Assembly: GCA_029245865.1 (NCBI GenBank)
Contig: JAQWOM010000037.1
Location: forward strand, 1-64,000
Length of the DNA: 64,000 nt
Source: Planctomycetota bacterium
GTDB taxonomy: Bacteria > Planctomycetota > B15-G4
Reading direction: 5' to 3'
Positions 49,949 to 58,962 of the stretch are shown piece after piece (positions within the stretch are counted from its first letter, which is position 1; the number at the start of each line of letters is the position of its first letter). Made by a program: the position numbers and the translations under genes. The notes under the pieces are model-generated. The model was not told the DNA's origin and made no database searches. It saw only the letters and a list, made by a program, of their open reading frames with translations.

Positions 49949-51526
49949 CTAAGGTTGGTACTCACCTTCGCTCTGCCCTTTGTAGTCAAACACGTTCGAC
50001 GAACCTTCGGGAAGCGCGAGGCCCGACTCGACGACACCGAGAACAAAATGGTCGTCACTGCTTTGCACGTAATCAAAGTACGGGAAAACGATGCTCACAA
50101 AGCTAGGCAAACCCAGCAGGAAAGCATCGTGATGAAATCCAAAACTGGCCGGCGCCCAAGTCGGTGGAACCAGCAGGTTCTCCTCAAGAGCTGACATCCA
50201 CAGCTTTCCATCGGCGTCAAAGTGCAGGTCCGGGATATCCCCAGCCTCTCGCATGAGGCCGTAATCGATTCCGATCGTGCCCGGATTTGCTGGAGAAAAC
50301 TGCCCTCGGATGCTCGTGTATCCCCCCAGCGCCGGATCAGAAATCCCTGTGTAACCGCCAGATAAAGCATCAAGGCCGTTCAGCGTGCATTGAACGGTGT
50401 CCCCAGAGATGGAGATGTGCATCTCCACGTCGTCCGCGTCGACGTTGATCTCAGCAAGAGGGAAGTAGGCACCGCTGAACACCGTGGACGACCCATCGTG
50501 AACGCTGACCCGTACCCGCCCCTCGTTGGCCTGACGCTGCATAAAGACCATCGATTGGTCGCCGCCAGCCGTAGCGAAGTCGATGCCTTCGTCGGATGCG
50601 CGCACGATGGCTCCCACCCAGCTAGCCACCGGCATACCCTTGCGAACCTTCAGTAGAATTTCCTGGTCTGTGTAGGTCACATCGGGAAGTACCAGGCGTG
50701 AGTTCTCCGTAAGAGCCAGATGCCGACCGCTCAACACAGGATTTGGCAATGTCACCGGGTTTCCCAGCTTCACCTCCAAGGGACCAAGCGTACCGTCAGA
50801 AAAAACCGCGGTGATGGAATGCGGGTTCTCCTCCGGGTGCGGTGGCGGACCGTCGCAGGGCCCTGTAGGAGAAGGCGGAAAGCTTGTGTTCGTGGGATTA
50901 CCGCTGAGAAAGAAGTGCGCACGGTCGATACGAAAATTCTGTGAGCGCCCGCTGATCTCAAAAGTGTGCAACCCTTCGCTCAGATTGAAGTGAGCCGTCT
51001 CCTTGGTGCCGTTCGAATATTCGAATCGTGAAACCCAGTTCCAGTTGTTCTGACTGGAATAGGTTTTCACCCAGGTGCCACCATCCATACGAGTCCAGCA
51101 GTCATTCTCTTGCGTAGAGTCGGGATCGTTGTGGTGATTGTAAATGCGCATCTGGTAATCACCAGCTGTTGCGATGTTCAGCGTGTAGGTCAGAACTCCA
51201 TGCCCGGGACTGTTGAATTGATTCCCACCAGCCCAGCGGAAATAAGAAGGCCCTCCGTATCCAGAGAACCCCGAAAACTGCGTCTCTTCGACCCAGCCCC
51301 CGGCAGGCGCCTGGTCTTCGATCTCGAGAACGAGCAGCCCGTCTTCTTCGCAATATTCAAATTGCGCATTGAGGTCACTCGCACTCATACCTCCGGCCAA
51401 GAACAGAGACAAAGCCCCGATCAGCGCACGCACTGCACAGAGGAAAGGTCGCGGCGAAATCAAAGAAACGTTCGACTGAAGCTTCGTGCTCATCAAGAGG
51501 GTTCTCATGCGTGGTGTCCGCGTCAC
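49949..51526 (-). CDS. Secreted protein with GH115-C-like carbohydrate-binding domain
   Basis: 525 residues. The signal peptide is internal to a long basic N terminus (ALIGALSLFLAGGMSASDL, ends about residue 50; an ATG at residue 8 or 12 is also possible). Residues about 65-215 read LEIEDQAPAGGWVEETQFSGFSGYGGPSYFRWAGG, then AGDYQMRIYNHHNDPDSTQENDCWTRMDGGTWVKTY, and NFRIDRAHFF: the pattern of the beta-sandwich found at the C terminus of GH115 enzymes and in many planctomycete surface proteins. The rest (about 235-440) resembles a concanavalin-type sandwich. No catalytic domain is seen. A probable secreted glycan-binding protein; convergent with pqiC. Confidence 0.65.
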   Translation of the reverse strand: MTRTPRMRTLLMSTKLQSNVSLISPRPFLCAVRALIGALSLFLAGGMSASDLNAQFEYCEEDGLLVLEIEDQAPAGGWVEETQFSGFSGYGGPSYFRWAGGNQFNSPGHGVLTYTLNIATAGDYQMRIYNHHNDPDSTQENDCWTRMDGGTWVKTYSSQNNWNWVSRFEYSNGTKETAHFNLSEGLHTFEISGRSQNFRIDRAHFFLSGNPTNTSFPPSPTGPCDGPPPHPEENPHSITAVFSDGTLGPLEVKLGNPVTLPNPVLSGRHLALTENSRLVLPDVTYTDQEILLKVRKGMPVASWVGAIVRASDEGIDFATAGGDQSMVFMQRQANEGRVRVSVHDGSSTVFSGAYFPLAEINVDADDVEMHISISGDTVQCTLNGLDALSGGYTGISDPALGGYTSIRGQFSPANPGTIGIDYGLMREAGDIPDLHFDADGKLWMSALEENLLVPPTWAPASFGFHHDAFLLGLPSFVSIVFPYFDYVQSSDDHFVLGVVESGLALPEGSSNVFDYKGQSEGEYQP

Positions 51527-51762
51527 ATCGGCTAGGACTTCATGTCAGACCCCGGACAATCGGGCCATCGACAAACTCCAACTCTTTTCAAATCTGCCTC
51601 AATGGAAAATAGCACTGCAGCCCCAAAATGGCGATGGCGAGGATCCCAGCGCGGGAGCCCGCCCCTGCTCCATTTCGACTTGTCTGCTCAGCCTCTATGA
51701 TGCCCTGTTGGCAAACGCACCAAGCCGCAGGACACCGGCGCAAACTCAACGGAAATCAGGCG

Positions 51763-53427
51763 ATGACACGATCTACCCTTCGCAGCGTACTCACGGCCTT
51801 GGGCTGGCTCGCCTTCGCGACCGCCTGCGCCTCACCGGGACCGCTCGATTCTCCAGCGAAACGGTTCGAAGGCGTCAATGCCTGCCATCTGGCTGTGACC
51901 ACCGACTCTCCCGAAGCACAGGCCTGGTTTGATCAAGGGATCACGCTGATGTACGGCTTCAATCATGAAGAGGCCATTCGCAGCTTTGCAGAAGCGGTGC
52001 GCCTGGATCCCGATTGCACCATGGCCTATTGGGGGCTGGCTCACGCGAGCGGAACCGACCTCAACAATGCCGGAATGAGCGACGGCGACAAGAAGCGCGC
52101 CTATGACGCGGCCATCGCCGCTGTACGGACTTCTGGAAACAAGCCCCCTCAAGAAGCTGCACTTGCCTATGCCATCGCAACGCGCTTTTCGTGGCCACCT
52201 CCCGCTGACCGCCGCGAACTCGATGAGAACTACGCGGCGTCCATGGCAGATGTCTACGCGAGATTCCCCGAGAATCCCGACATCGCAGCACTGTACGCAG
52301 AGTCACTCATGCTCTTGCAGCCGTGGGATTACTGGACTGCGGATGGCCAGCCCAAGGGGCGCATTTCGGATGCCGTCGCAACACTTGAGTCTGCACTCCG
52401 TGTAGACCCTCAACATGCAGGAGCCTCACACTTTCTGATTCACGCACTCGAGGCAGGCGACCCCGCGCGCGCCGAGGCAGCCGCCGACGAATTAGCAACT
52501 CGTGTCCCAGGCTCTGGACACCTGCTGCACATGCCATCACACATCTACGTGCACATCGGGCGCTATCCGGACTCATCCGATGCAAACCAGAGAGCAGTCG
52601 CCGCAGATGTCGAGTATCTCCAGAACACAGAGAACCCGGGCTTTTACCTTCTGTACTACGCCCACAACCTGCACATGCTTGCCTACAGCGCCATGATGGA
52701 AGGCCGAGAAGAGCTGGCAAACGAAGCCGCTCAGCAACTCATACGAGATATGCCTGAGCAGTTCATCGAGAACAATGCGAGCTTCGTCGATGGACTCATG
52801 TCGACTCCACTCCATGTCGCGATTCGCTTTGGTCGCTGGCAAGAGATTCTTGATGAACCGCAACCGCCGGCTTACAGGAAGCTCTCTCTGGCGCAGTGGC
52901 ACTACGCTCGCGGAATAGCCCTGTCAGCCCTCGGACGCCCCGAGGCCGCGGCCAAAGAGTTGGCCGCGCTTGAACGCATCGCACCCACTGTCCCCAAAAA
53001 CTGGAGAGCCGGCAGCAACCCGGCGAGCATGGTTCTGGAATTGTCTCAGTCCATGCTTCGAGGTGAATTGCTCTGGCGAGAAGGCAAAACCAAAGAGGCC
53101 TTCGAGGTGCTGCGCGACGGCATCGCCAATGAAGACTCCATGGTCTACGATGAACCCCCGGGCTGGATGCAGCCGGTTCGCCACGCCTATGGTGCGCTCT
53201 TGATGGCCGACAACCGGCTGCAGGAAGCCGAAGAGGTCTATCGCCTAGACCTCGAGCACAATCCCGGCAATGGTTGGTCACTTCTAGGACTCGAGCAGGC
53301 CTTGCGTGCCCAGGAACGGCACGTCGAAGCTCAGGCAATCGACAGCGCGCTGGCCGTGGCTTGGGCACGTGCTGACATCCAGGCCGAGTCCTCTTGCTAC
53401 TGCGAGCCCAGCAACCCCAACAGCTGA
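51763..53427 (+). CDS. TPR-repeat lipoprotein
   Basis: 554 residues from the ATG at 51763. The lipoprotein signal ends in WLAFATAC. TPR motifs begin at once: AQAWFDQGITLMYGFNHEEAIRSFAEAVRLDPDCTMAYWGLAHA, then AVATLESALRVDPQHAGASHFLIHALE, and C-terminal ALSALGRPEAAAKELAALERI and RLQEAEEVYRLDLEHNPGNGWSLLGLEQAL. The middle has LLHMPSHIYVHIGRYPDSSDANQRA, a His-rich segment conserved in this widespread family, which I cannot tie to an activity. It ends CYCEP. Exported; probably a scaffold. It stands alone. Confidence 0.8.
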   Translation: MTRSTLRSVLTALGWLAFATACASPGPLDSPAKRFEGVNACHLAVTTDSPEAQAWFDQGITLMYGFNHEEAIRSFAEAVRLDPDCTMAYWGLAHASGTDLNNAGMSDGDKKRAYDAAIAAVRTSGNKPPQEAALAYAIATRFSWPPPADRRELDENYAASMADVYARFPENPDIAALYAESLMLLQPWDYWTADGQPKGRISDAVATLESALRVDPQHAGASHFLIHALEAGDPARAEAAADELATRVPGSGHLLHMPSHIYVHIGRYPDSSDANQRAVAADVEYLQNTENPGFYLLYYAHNLHMLAYSAMMEGREELANEAAQQLIRDMPEQFIENNASFVDGLMSTPLHVAIRFGRWQEILDEPQPPAYRKLSLAQWHYARGIALSALGRPEAAAKELAALERIAPTVPKNWRAGSNPASMVLELSQSMLRGELLWREGKTKEAFEVLRDGIANEDSMVYDEPPGWMQPVRHAYGALLMADNRLQEAEEVYRLDLEHNPGNGWSLLGLEQALRAQERHVEAQAIDSALAVAWARADIQAESSCYCEPSNPNS

Positions 53428-53462
53428 TCCGTAAATCGCCACAAGCCTCGCAGCTCTTGGAG

Positions 53463-54680
53463 CTAGCTCCTCAAGAAGAGGCGCCGCAACATCTCGAGTG
53501 CGTATGTCACGCTCCGCATGCGGATGGCCTCACGCCCCCCGCGCCACTGCTCGCTCCGAACAAGAGTGTCGTCGGCAGTCGCTAATCCGAACACCACAGT
53601 CCCTACGGGTTGGTCTACCGAGCCCCCTTCCGGGCCAGCGATCCCCGTGATGGAAATCGCCACATCAGCTCCGGAATTGACCCGCTGGGCCTCCGCCATG
53701 GCCGCGGCAACCGGCTCACTGACCACGCCATGCTCGGCAATGAGCTGCTCAGGAATACCGAGCCGCTGAACCTTCGCCTCGTCACTGTAAACCACCAGAG
53801 CCTCTCGGATTGCTGCGGAAGAGCCCGGAACAGAGGTCAGAGCGCCCGCCAGTAATCCCCCTGTACACGACTCGGCGGTGCTCACAAGAAGCCCGCGTTC
53901 CAGAAGCTGCTTCACCACAACTTCTGCATGAGAGGCCTCGCCAGAGCTGAACACGGCCTCCCCGAGGCGTTCTCGGGCTGCAAGGAAGGTGGCGAAAACG
54001 GCGTCTTCGTCGTCACCGCGCATGGTCACCGTGAGGACCCCCAACGAGGCTGTCACCCCCACCACGCAATGGCTGCGCTCTCGCCTCATAAGTTCGCCCA
54101 GCACCTCAGCGACAGTCGATTCGCTCACACCGCTACACATCAACTTGCGGGCTGCGACTCCAGTTCCCCCGCCCAAAGAGTCCAGGAATGCAGACACCAT
54201 GGGCCGCAACTCCAGGGGAACACCTGGAAAACACGCGACACGCAATTCCGGGTGGGCACCGACAACCCCACCTATTTCAAAGCCCGGAGCGGTGCCTCGA
54301 GCATTCTCAAGAACAGTTGCCCCCATAGGAAAAGAGGCTTGCCGCCGACTGCCCTCGGACAACTTCGCGTGAGGCCCCTGGGCCTGGCCCAAGTATTCAG
54401 AGAATTCGACCAGTTCGGTTTCGAAGGCGGCCGCAACCCCATCACGAGTGAGATCATCCTGTGTAGGGCCAAGACCGCCGGTGATTAAGAGCAGTTCGCA
54501 ATCTTCTGCTGCACGCTCAAGGGCTTGTCGAATGGCCTGCACATTGTCACCAACACATGCCGTACAAATCAGTTTGTGGCCACGCGAGGCAAGCTCTTGG
54601 GCAAGCCAGTGCTGGTTGGTGTCTAGAAGATCCCCTGCAAGTAGTTCGTCACCTACTGAGAGAATGCCGACTCGCGTCAT
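53463..54680 (-). CDS. cinA: CinA family protein with NMN amidohydrolase domain
   Basis: 405 residues from the ATG at 54680. The N-terminal MoaB/MogA-like domain reads VGILSVGDELLAGDLLDTNQHWLAQELASRGHKL and LLLITGGLGPTQDDLTRDGVA. The C-terminal CinA domain has VSTAESCTGGLLAGALTSVPGSSAAIREALVVYSDEAKVQRLGI and ISITGIAGPEGGSVDQPVGTVVFGL, the nicotinamide-nucleotide amidohydrolase part. Together they make the standard CinA of about 410 residues, which recycles NMN and hydrolyses ADP-ribose. It is 32 bases downstream of ychF on the same strand and convergent with the TPR gene. Confidence 0.95.
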   Translation of the reverse strand: MTRVGILSVGDELLAGDLLDTNQHWLAQELASRGHKLICTACVGDNVQAIRQALERAAEDCELLLITGGLGPTQDDLTRDGVAAAFETELVEFSEYLGQAQGPHAKLSEGSRRQASFPMGATVLENARGTAPGFEIGGVVGAHPELRVACFPGVPLELRPMVSAFLDSLGGGTGVAARKLMCSGVSESTVAEVLGELMRRERSHCVVGVTASLGVLTVTMRGDDEDAVFATFLAARERLGEAVFSSGEASHAEVVVKQLLERGLLVSTAESCTGGLLAGALTSVPGSSAAIREALVVYSDEAKVQRLGIPEQLIAEHGVVSEPVAAAMAEAQRVNSGADVAISITGIAGPEGGSVDQPVGTVVFGLATADDTLVRSEQWRGGREAIRMRSVTYALEMLRRLFLRS

Positions 54681-54712
54681 GAGTGCCCTCGCATCCTCGT
54701 GCCCTCGCGGCA

Positions 54713-55807
54713 CTACTTCCCGACCAAGAAGTGTGCGACGTCGCCATCTCGCATGACATAGTCGCGTCCTTCGGTTCGAAGTCGACCAGAGTTCCGGATC
54801 ACCTGCTCGCTCTTGAGCTCGACCAGATCATCAACAGAGTAGACCTCGGCTCGAATGAAAGCCTTTTCGAAATCTGTGTGGATCGCGCCAGCGGCCACGG
54901 GCGCGATATCGCCCTGGTGGATTGTCCAGGCACGAATTTCTTTGGGCCCAGCCGTGTAATAGGTCATCAACCCCAGCAAATGGAATGCGCTCGCCACGAG
55001 TCGATCAAGGCCCGGGCGCGTCAGCCCCATATCTGCCAGGAATTCGATTCGATCTGCGAGATCCATGGCTGCCAACTCGTTCTCGATCTGGGCGCAAAGC
55101 ACAACGACTTCGGCATTTTGGCTTTCTGCATGACGTCGCACTGATGCGACATGCGGAGAATCGCCCTCGAGGTCGTCATCCGCCACGTTGCACACGTACA
55201 GCACGCGCTTCATCGTCAACGGCAAGTAACGTCGCAGCATTCGCTGCTCCCGGTCGCTCCAATCAACAGACCGCAACCACGCCCCGCCATCGAGGCAGGC
55301 GACAGCTTTTTCGAGACAAAGAAGCTCTTCTTTCGCCTCGGCATCCTGACTGCGCGCCTTCTTTTCCGTTTTCTCGACTGCGCGCTGCAACGCATCCAGA
55401 TCCGACATGATCAGCTCGAGTTCGATCACTCCTATGTCACCGATCGGATCAACGGCTCCTGAAACGTGCACGACATCGGGGTCTTCGAAACAACGCACCA
55501 CATGCAAGATGGCTTGAGTGTCACGTATGTTGCCAAGGAACTTATTACCGAGCCCCTCACCTTTACTCGCACCCGCGACGAGACCTGCAATGTCCACGAT
55601 CTCAAGTACGGCAGGTATGACCTCCTTGGTCTCGATGTGCTCCTGAATCAACGCCAACCTCTCATCTGGCACTGGCACGATGCCCACGTTGGGTTCGATG
55701 GTGCAAAACGGATAGTTGGCGCACTCTGCGCCTGCCGCTGTAATCGCGTTGAATAGGGTCGACTTGCCCACGTTGGGTAGACCGACAATGCCGCATGCCA
55801 ACTTCAC
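54713..55807 (-). CDS. ychF: YchF/OLA1-type GTPase/ATPase
   Basis: 364 residues from a GTG at 55807, with GGAG 6 bases upstream. That start gives the normal N terminus MKLACGIVGLPNVGKSTLFN; the open frame beyond is unrelated. G1 is GLPNVGKST, then NYPFCTIEPNVGIVPVPD (switch I), DIAGLVAGASKGEGLGNKFL (G3 and glycine loop), and CNVAD in place of NKxD, as in YchF proteins that prefer ATP. The C-terminal TGS domain (AWTIHQGDIAPVAAGAIHTDFEKAFIRAEV) and RTEGRDYVMRDGDVAHFLVGK complete it. A ribosome-associated regulator of stress and translation. Confidence 0.97.
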   Translation of the reverse strand: MKLACGIVGLPNVGKSTLFNAITAAGAECANYPFCTIEPNVGIVPVPDERLALIQEHIETKEVIPAVLEIVDIAGLVAGASKGEGLGNKFLGNIRDTQAILHVVRCFEDPDVVHVSGAVDPIGDIGVIELELIMSDLDALQRAVEKTEKKARSQDAEAKEELLCLEKAVACLDGGAWLRSVDWSDREQRMLRRYLPLTMKRVLYVCNVADDDLEGDSPHVASVRRHAESQNAEVVVLCAQIENELAAMDLADRIEFLADMGLTRPGLDRLVASAFHLLGLMTYYTAGPKEIRAWTIHQGDIAPVAAGAIHTDFEKAFIRAEVYSVDDLVELKSEQVIRNSGRLRTEGRDYVMRDGDVAHFLVGK

Positions 55808-55921
55808 GAGTGACTCCGATTTCGTGGAGAGTTTTCCGTACACAAAGCTTTTGCATCCGCTGTGCAGAGGCGGCGCATTCTACGGTTGATCCGGGGGGAG
55901 AGTCGATCCCCAGCCACCAGG

Positions 55922-56731
55922 TCAGGCACTTCGCTGTTCGTCAGCCCGTCGAGCCAGCAGCAATCCCACCTCGTAAAGCAGCACCATCGGAATCGCCACC
56001 AGCACCTGGGTCACCACGTCTGGAGGCGTCATGATGGCAGCGAAAACGAGAATCCCGACGAAGGCCATCTTCCGTGAACTCCGAAGTGTCTCATAGCCTA
56101 TGAGGCCGGCACGCACCACCAACCACATCACAACAGGCAACTCAAAGACGAACCCCATCAGCAGCGTCAAAGAGCGCAAACTGAAGAAGTACTCGGAAAG
56201 AGTGATGTCCGGTGTGGCCACATCAGCACTGACAAAGCTGAGCAGGATGGGGTAAGCCAGCTGAAGCAAGACCGTGAAGCCGAACAGCAGGCCCACAACA
56301 AACAATCCGACTGCGAACGGGAAGGCTTTGAAGATCGCCTTGCGCTCGCGATCGAGCAGGCCGGCACCAACAAAGCTCCAGAGTTGAAAGAGGAAGTAAG
56401 GAGCTCCCCCAAGTATTGCGAAAGATCCCGCGACTTTCATGACGAAGACAAAGCCTTCGATGGGCTTGATGATGATCAAAGTACCCGGGTCTGGATCACC
56501 CATGGCAATCATGCGCTCGCGAGCCCAGTTGTAGGGCAGCATGACGACATCGATAAGCCAGTCGCGGAAGATGAAGCCTGCGATGAAAAGAAGAACAAAC
56601 AAAATGAACGAACGGAAAATGCAGCGGCGCAACTCTTCGAGGTGTTGGCGGAGAGGCATGCGCGAACCTTCAAGCTGATCTTGCTCGTGTTGAGCGTTGC
56701 CCGCGGGCCCCGTGGAATCATCGCCAGTCAT
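55922..56731 (-). CDS. tatC: Twin-arginine translocase subunit TatC
   Basis: 269 residues, six membrane segments. MPLRQHLEELRRCIFRSFILF is the conserved N-terminal signal-recognition helix. The periplasmic FVGAGLLDRERK and the segment LSFVSADVATPDITLSEYFFSLRSLTLLMGFVFELPVVMWL are typical, and the end FAAIMTPPDVVTQVLVAIPMVLLYEVGLLLAR is diagnostic. It receives Tat signals such as those on the flavoenzyme at 415-2121 and the isomerase at 27761-28729. tatA is not in this window. Its ATG overlaps the stop of a downstream-running neighbour? No: its start (56731) overlaps the comB stop (56728) as ATGA, so comB is the upstream partner. Confidence 0.96.
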   Translation of the reverse strand: MTGDDSTGPAGNAQHEQDQLEGSRMPLRQHLEELRRCIFRSFILFVLLFIAGFIFRDWLIDVVMLPYNWARERMIAMGDPDPGTLIIIKPIEGFVFVMKVAGSFAILGGAPYFLFQLWSFVGAGLLDRERKAIFKAFPFAVGLFVVGLLFGFTVLLQLAYPILLSFVSADVATPDITLSEYFFSLRSLTLLMGFVFELPVVMWLVVRAGLIGYETLRSSRKMAFVGILVFAAIMTPPDVVTQVLVAIPMVLLYEVGLLLARRADEQRSA

Positions 56732-57447
56732 GAACCAGCCCTCCGAAACACACCGGCCTCATCCAGTTCCGCAACCACGGGAATGGTGTCTACGCGCGCA
56801 CAGTCAAGAAGGTCAGTGGCAAGTCCCACATCTGCCAGCTTGCGTCCCGACAAGCTGCGCCGCAAGAGCCCCTGGAGGTCATGTTTCCAGGTATCGAACA
56901 CGGCAGCGGCGACGCGCATGCCATCGCCTGGCTCCGCCCCGCCAAGAAGAGCAAGACTCCCCCCGATGCAGCCCGCTGCAGCCACATCGTCCATGGCCAC
57001 ATGGCCACCACTTCCCGCACAAACCAGCAAAACATCGTCGTGCGCCTGATCGACAAGCGAGCGAGCGGTCGCCTCCGCATTGAGCAAACACGCACCCAAC
57101 AAGCGCGCGGCCCCTTGGCAGCGCGCCACGGCCGCCGTTCCATTGGTCGTCGTCAACACCACTTCGCGCCCTTCGCAGATCTCTGTTGTGAAGTCACCTG
57201 GGCTGTTGCCGAGATCGAATCCGTCGGGAGGCAAACCGCCTCGCTCACCCACCAGGAGAGCGCCTGTCCGCCCCGCCAACTCCCGAGACTCGTCAACGCC
57301 AGCAACAGGGGTCACACCTCGAGCCCCCGCCGCCAGCGCACAGCACACCACACTGGTGGCTCGAACCACATCAATCACCACGACGGCTGTCCCAGGTGCG
57401 AGCACCTCGGGAACCAACGACTGTGTCAGAGCGACTTCGACGCGCAC
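56728..57447 (-). CDS. comB: 2-phosphosulfolactate phosphatase (ComB family)
   Basis: 239 residues, cytoplasmic. VVVIDVVRATSVVCCALAAGARGVTPV has the DxxRATS metal/substrate loop; GERGGLPPDGFDLGNSPGDF and VVLTTTNGTAAVARCQGA (TTTNGT) are the other conserved blocks, and LLVCAGSGGHVAMDDVAAAGCI completes the site. The enzyme removes phosphate from 2-phosphosulfolactate in the coenzyme M route; in bacteria without CoM it may act in sulfolactate metabolism. No ComA or ComC gene is near. It is upstream of tatC with a 4-base overlap. Confidence 0.93.
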   Translation of the reverse strand: MRVEVALTQSLVPEVLAPGTAVVVIDVVRATSVVCCALAAGARGVTPVAGVDESRELAGRTGALLVGERGGLPPDGFDLGNSPGDFTTEICEGREVVLTTTNGTAAVARCQGAARLLGACLLNAEATARSLVDQAHDDVLLVCAGSGGHVAMDDVAAAGCIGGSLALLGGAEPGDGMRVAAAVFDTWKHDLQGLLRRSLSGRKLADVGLATDLLDCARVDTIPVVAELDEAGVFRRAGS

Positions 57448-57469
57448 GCCAGAAAACCGAGACCGCGTT

Positions 57470-58720
57470 TCAGTCTCTCAAGTAGCTCGCAAGCTCGGGC
57501 AGAAGAATGATGCGGATCCCGAACTTCTCGGCTGTCCGATACGCATCGGTGTCGGTCAGCGGCACGGCATCATCTCCTTCTGACAGACTCTCCTCACCAA
57601 GCACGAGAACATCCGTCGAAGTTCCCACAGAACCGTCAACCTTTGATCCCATCTCGGCCAACCGCTGCGTGACAAACTCCTTACTCAGCGTGAGAGGGAA
57701 ATCTCCGAGCAGATAGAAGTGCAAACTGCGTGACTTGTGGAAATGTGGGTTGCGCACCAGGTCGCCCGGAAGCATCGGATCACGCACATCCACCTCTCCG
57801 ATGAGACCCACCATGGCGTTGTTGTCGTTGACCTCGCGGACCTCCACCTGGCCACGACTCACGAGCCGGCCAGCCTTACCGCGCCGCAGGAGCTCGAACC
57901 GAGTCCCTGCTGTGAGGCCCTGATCATCTCCCAGATCGATCCAGGCCACATCGCCGTTGGGGCCGACTAGCATCAACTTGCCGTCGGGCTCGTCGGGTTG
58001 CACCGGAGCGCGCTTCGGAGCCAGGGCCAAGATGTGCGCAGCCGACTGACTTGCGGCCTTCCGAGCGGCATCTTCGGTGTCCGCAAGCGAGCGTTCCGCT
58101 GCCCGCTTGTCTGAATCAAGCGACGTGTTTTCGTCGGTGATGTCATCGATACGGCCCTGGTCATTCGAAGCCTGACGATCTGATGCGTCCTGAGCATCGG
58201 CCAGTTGCTGTGTGAGCGAATCGATCTGGCTCTTGTAAGTGGATTCAATGGTCACCGTCTTCTGCTCAGCAGCTTGACGAGCCAGGCGCTCTCTTTCGAA
58301 ATCAGCCTTCGCCAAGGTCAGGGTCGATATCGTCGACTGACGATTTTCGAGCAACTTTGTCACCGCATCATCGAGGGTCACGTTCGCACTTCCCACGACG
58401 TCGCCCAGCGCAGCAGTGACAGCCTCCAACTCCATCGTCACGGAAGTCGCATCCGACTTGGCTCCGATCGTCCCGTCGTCTCGGTAACCGACGATCTTGG
58501 AGAGATCTGAGAAGTCCGTGTTCAGATCATCCCAGCGGGATTCCCAATCGTTGCGTGCGGCCACTGCAGTTGCCGCGCGCTCATCTGCACCGGCAATGCT
58601 GTCGTTCGCAACGTAAAGGAGGTAAAGCGTCCCCAGCCACAGGATCATGACAACAATGAGCCAGGTAGCATTGACGGCGCCTGCTTCGCGGCGACGGGAG
58701 GTCGGGAGGGGCGTGATCAC
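57470..58720 (-). CDS. Membrane-anchored coiled-coil protein with C-terminal BRCT-like domain
   Basis: 416 residues from a GTG at 58720 (GAGG about 5 bases upstream; the frame is open to 58822). A membrane segment lies at about 17-36 (NATWLIVVMILWLGTLYLLYV). Residues 40-255 are a long coiled coil with DQ- and E-rich heptads. A small beta domain follows at about 260-330 (KLMLVGPNGDVAWIDLGDDQGLTAGTRFELLRRGKAGRLVSRGQVEVREV). The last 80 residues (LHFYLLGDFPLTLSKEFVTQRLAEMGSKVDGSVGTSTDVLVLGEES and DAYRTAEKFGIRIILLPELASYL) show the BRCT order: strand, helix, GxKV, ThxLVxG, KAxxxGIxII. BRCT domains usually bind phosphopeptides or DNA ends, so an envelope-anchored one is unusual. Lies 22 bases upstream of comB. 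Confidence 0.72.
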   Translation of the reverse strand: MITPLPTSRRREAGAVNATWLIVVMILWLGTLYLLYVANDSIAGADERAATAVAARNDWESRWDDLNTDFSDLSKIVGYRDDGTIGAKSDATSVTMELEAVTAALGDVVGSANVTLDDAVTKLLENRQSTISTLTLAKADFERERLARQAAEQKTVTIESTYKSQIDSLTQQLADAQDASDRQASNDQGRIDDITDENTSLDSDKRAAERSLADTEDAARKAASQSAAHILALAPKRAPVQPDEPDGKLMLVGPNGDVAWIDLGDDQGLTAGTRFELLRRGKAGRLVSRGQVEVREVNDNNAMVGLIGEVDVRDPMLPGDLVRNPHFHKSRSLHFYLLGDFPLTLSKEFVTQRLAEMGSKVDGSVGTSTDVLVLGEESLSEGDDAVPLTDTDAYRTAEKFGIRIILLPELASYLRD

Positions 58721-58962
58721 GTGGCCTCTTTCTGGTGACTGGCTGAGGTGTGTCACCGGACCTCGGAGAGGTCCAGTTGGGTGGTCTATTGGTCGAGCCC
58801 CGGCCGCTGCTCCGGAGGGCAAGCTGCCCGGAAACCCGTAGGGCGCGGATTATAGGCCCGTCCCCCCGGGGCGGCAACGCAGACTCGCCCAGAGACTGCT
58901 GGAGACACCGACCGGAAGGGTCTGCTGGCCAATGGCATCCGATCCAGACTAACCTGCCCTCC

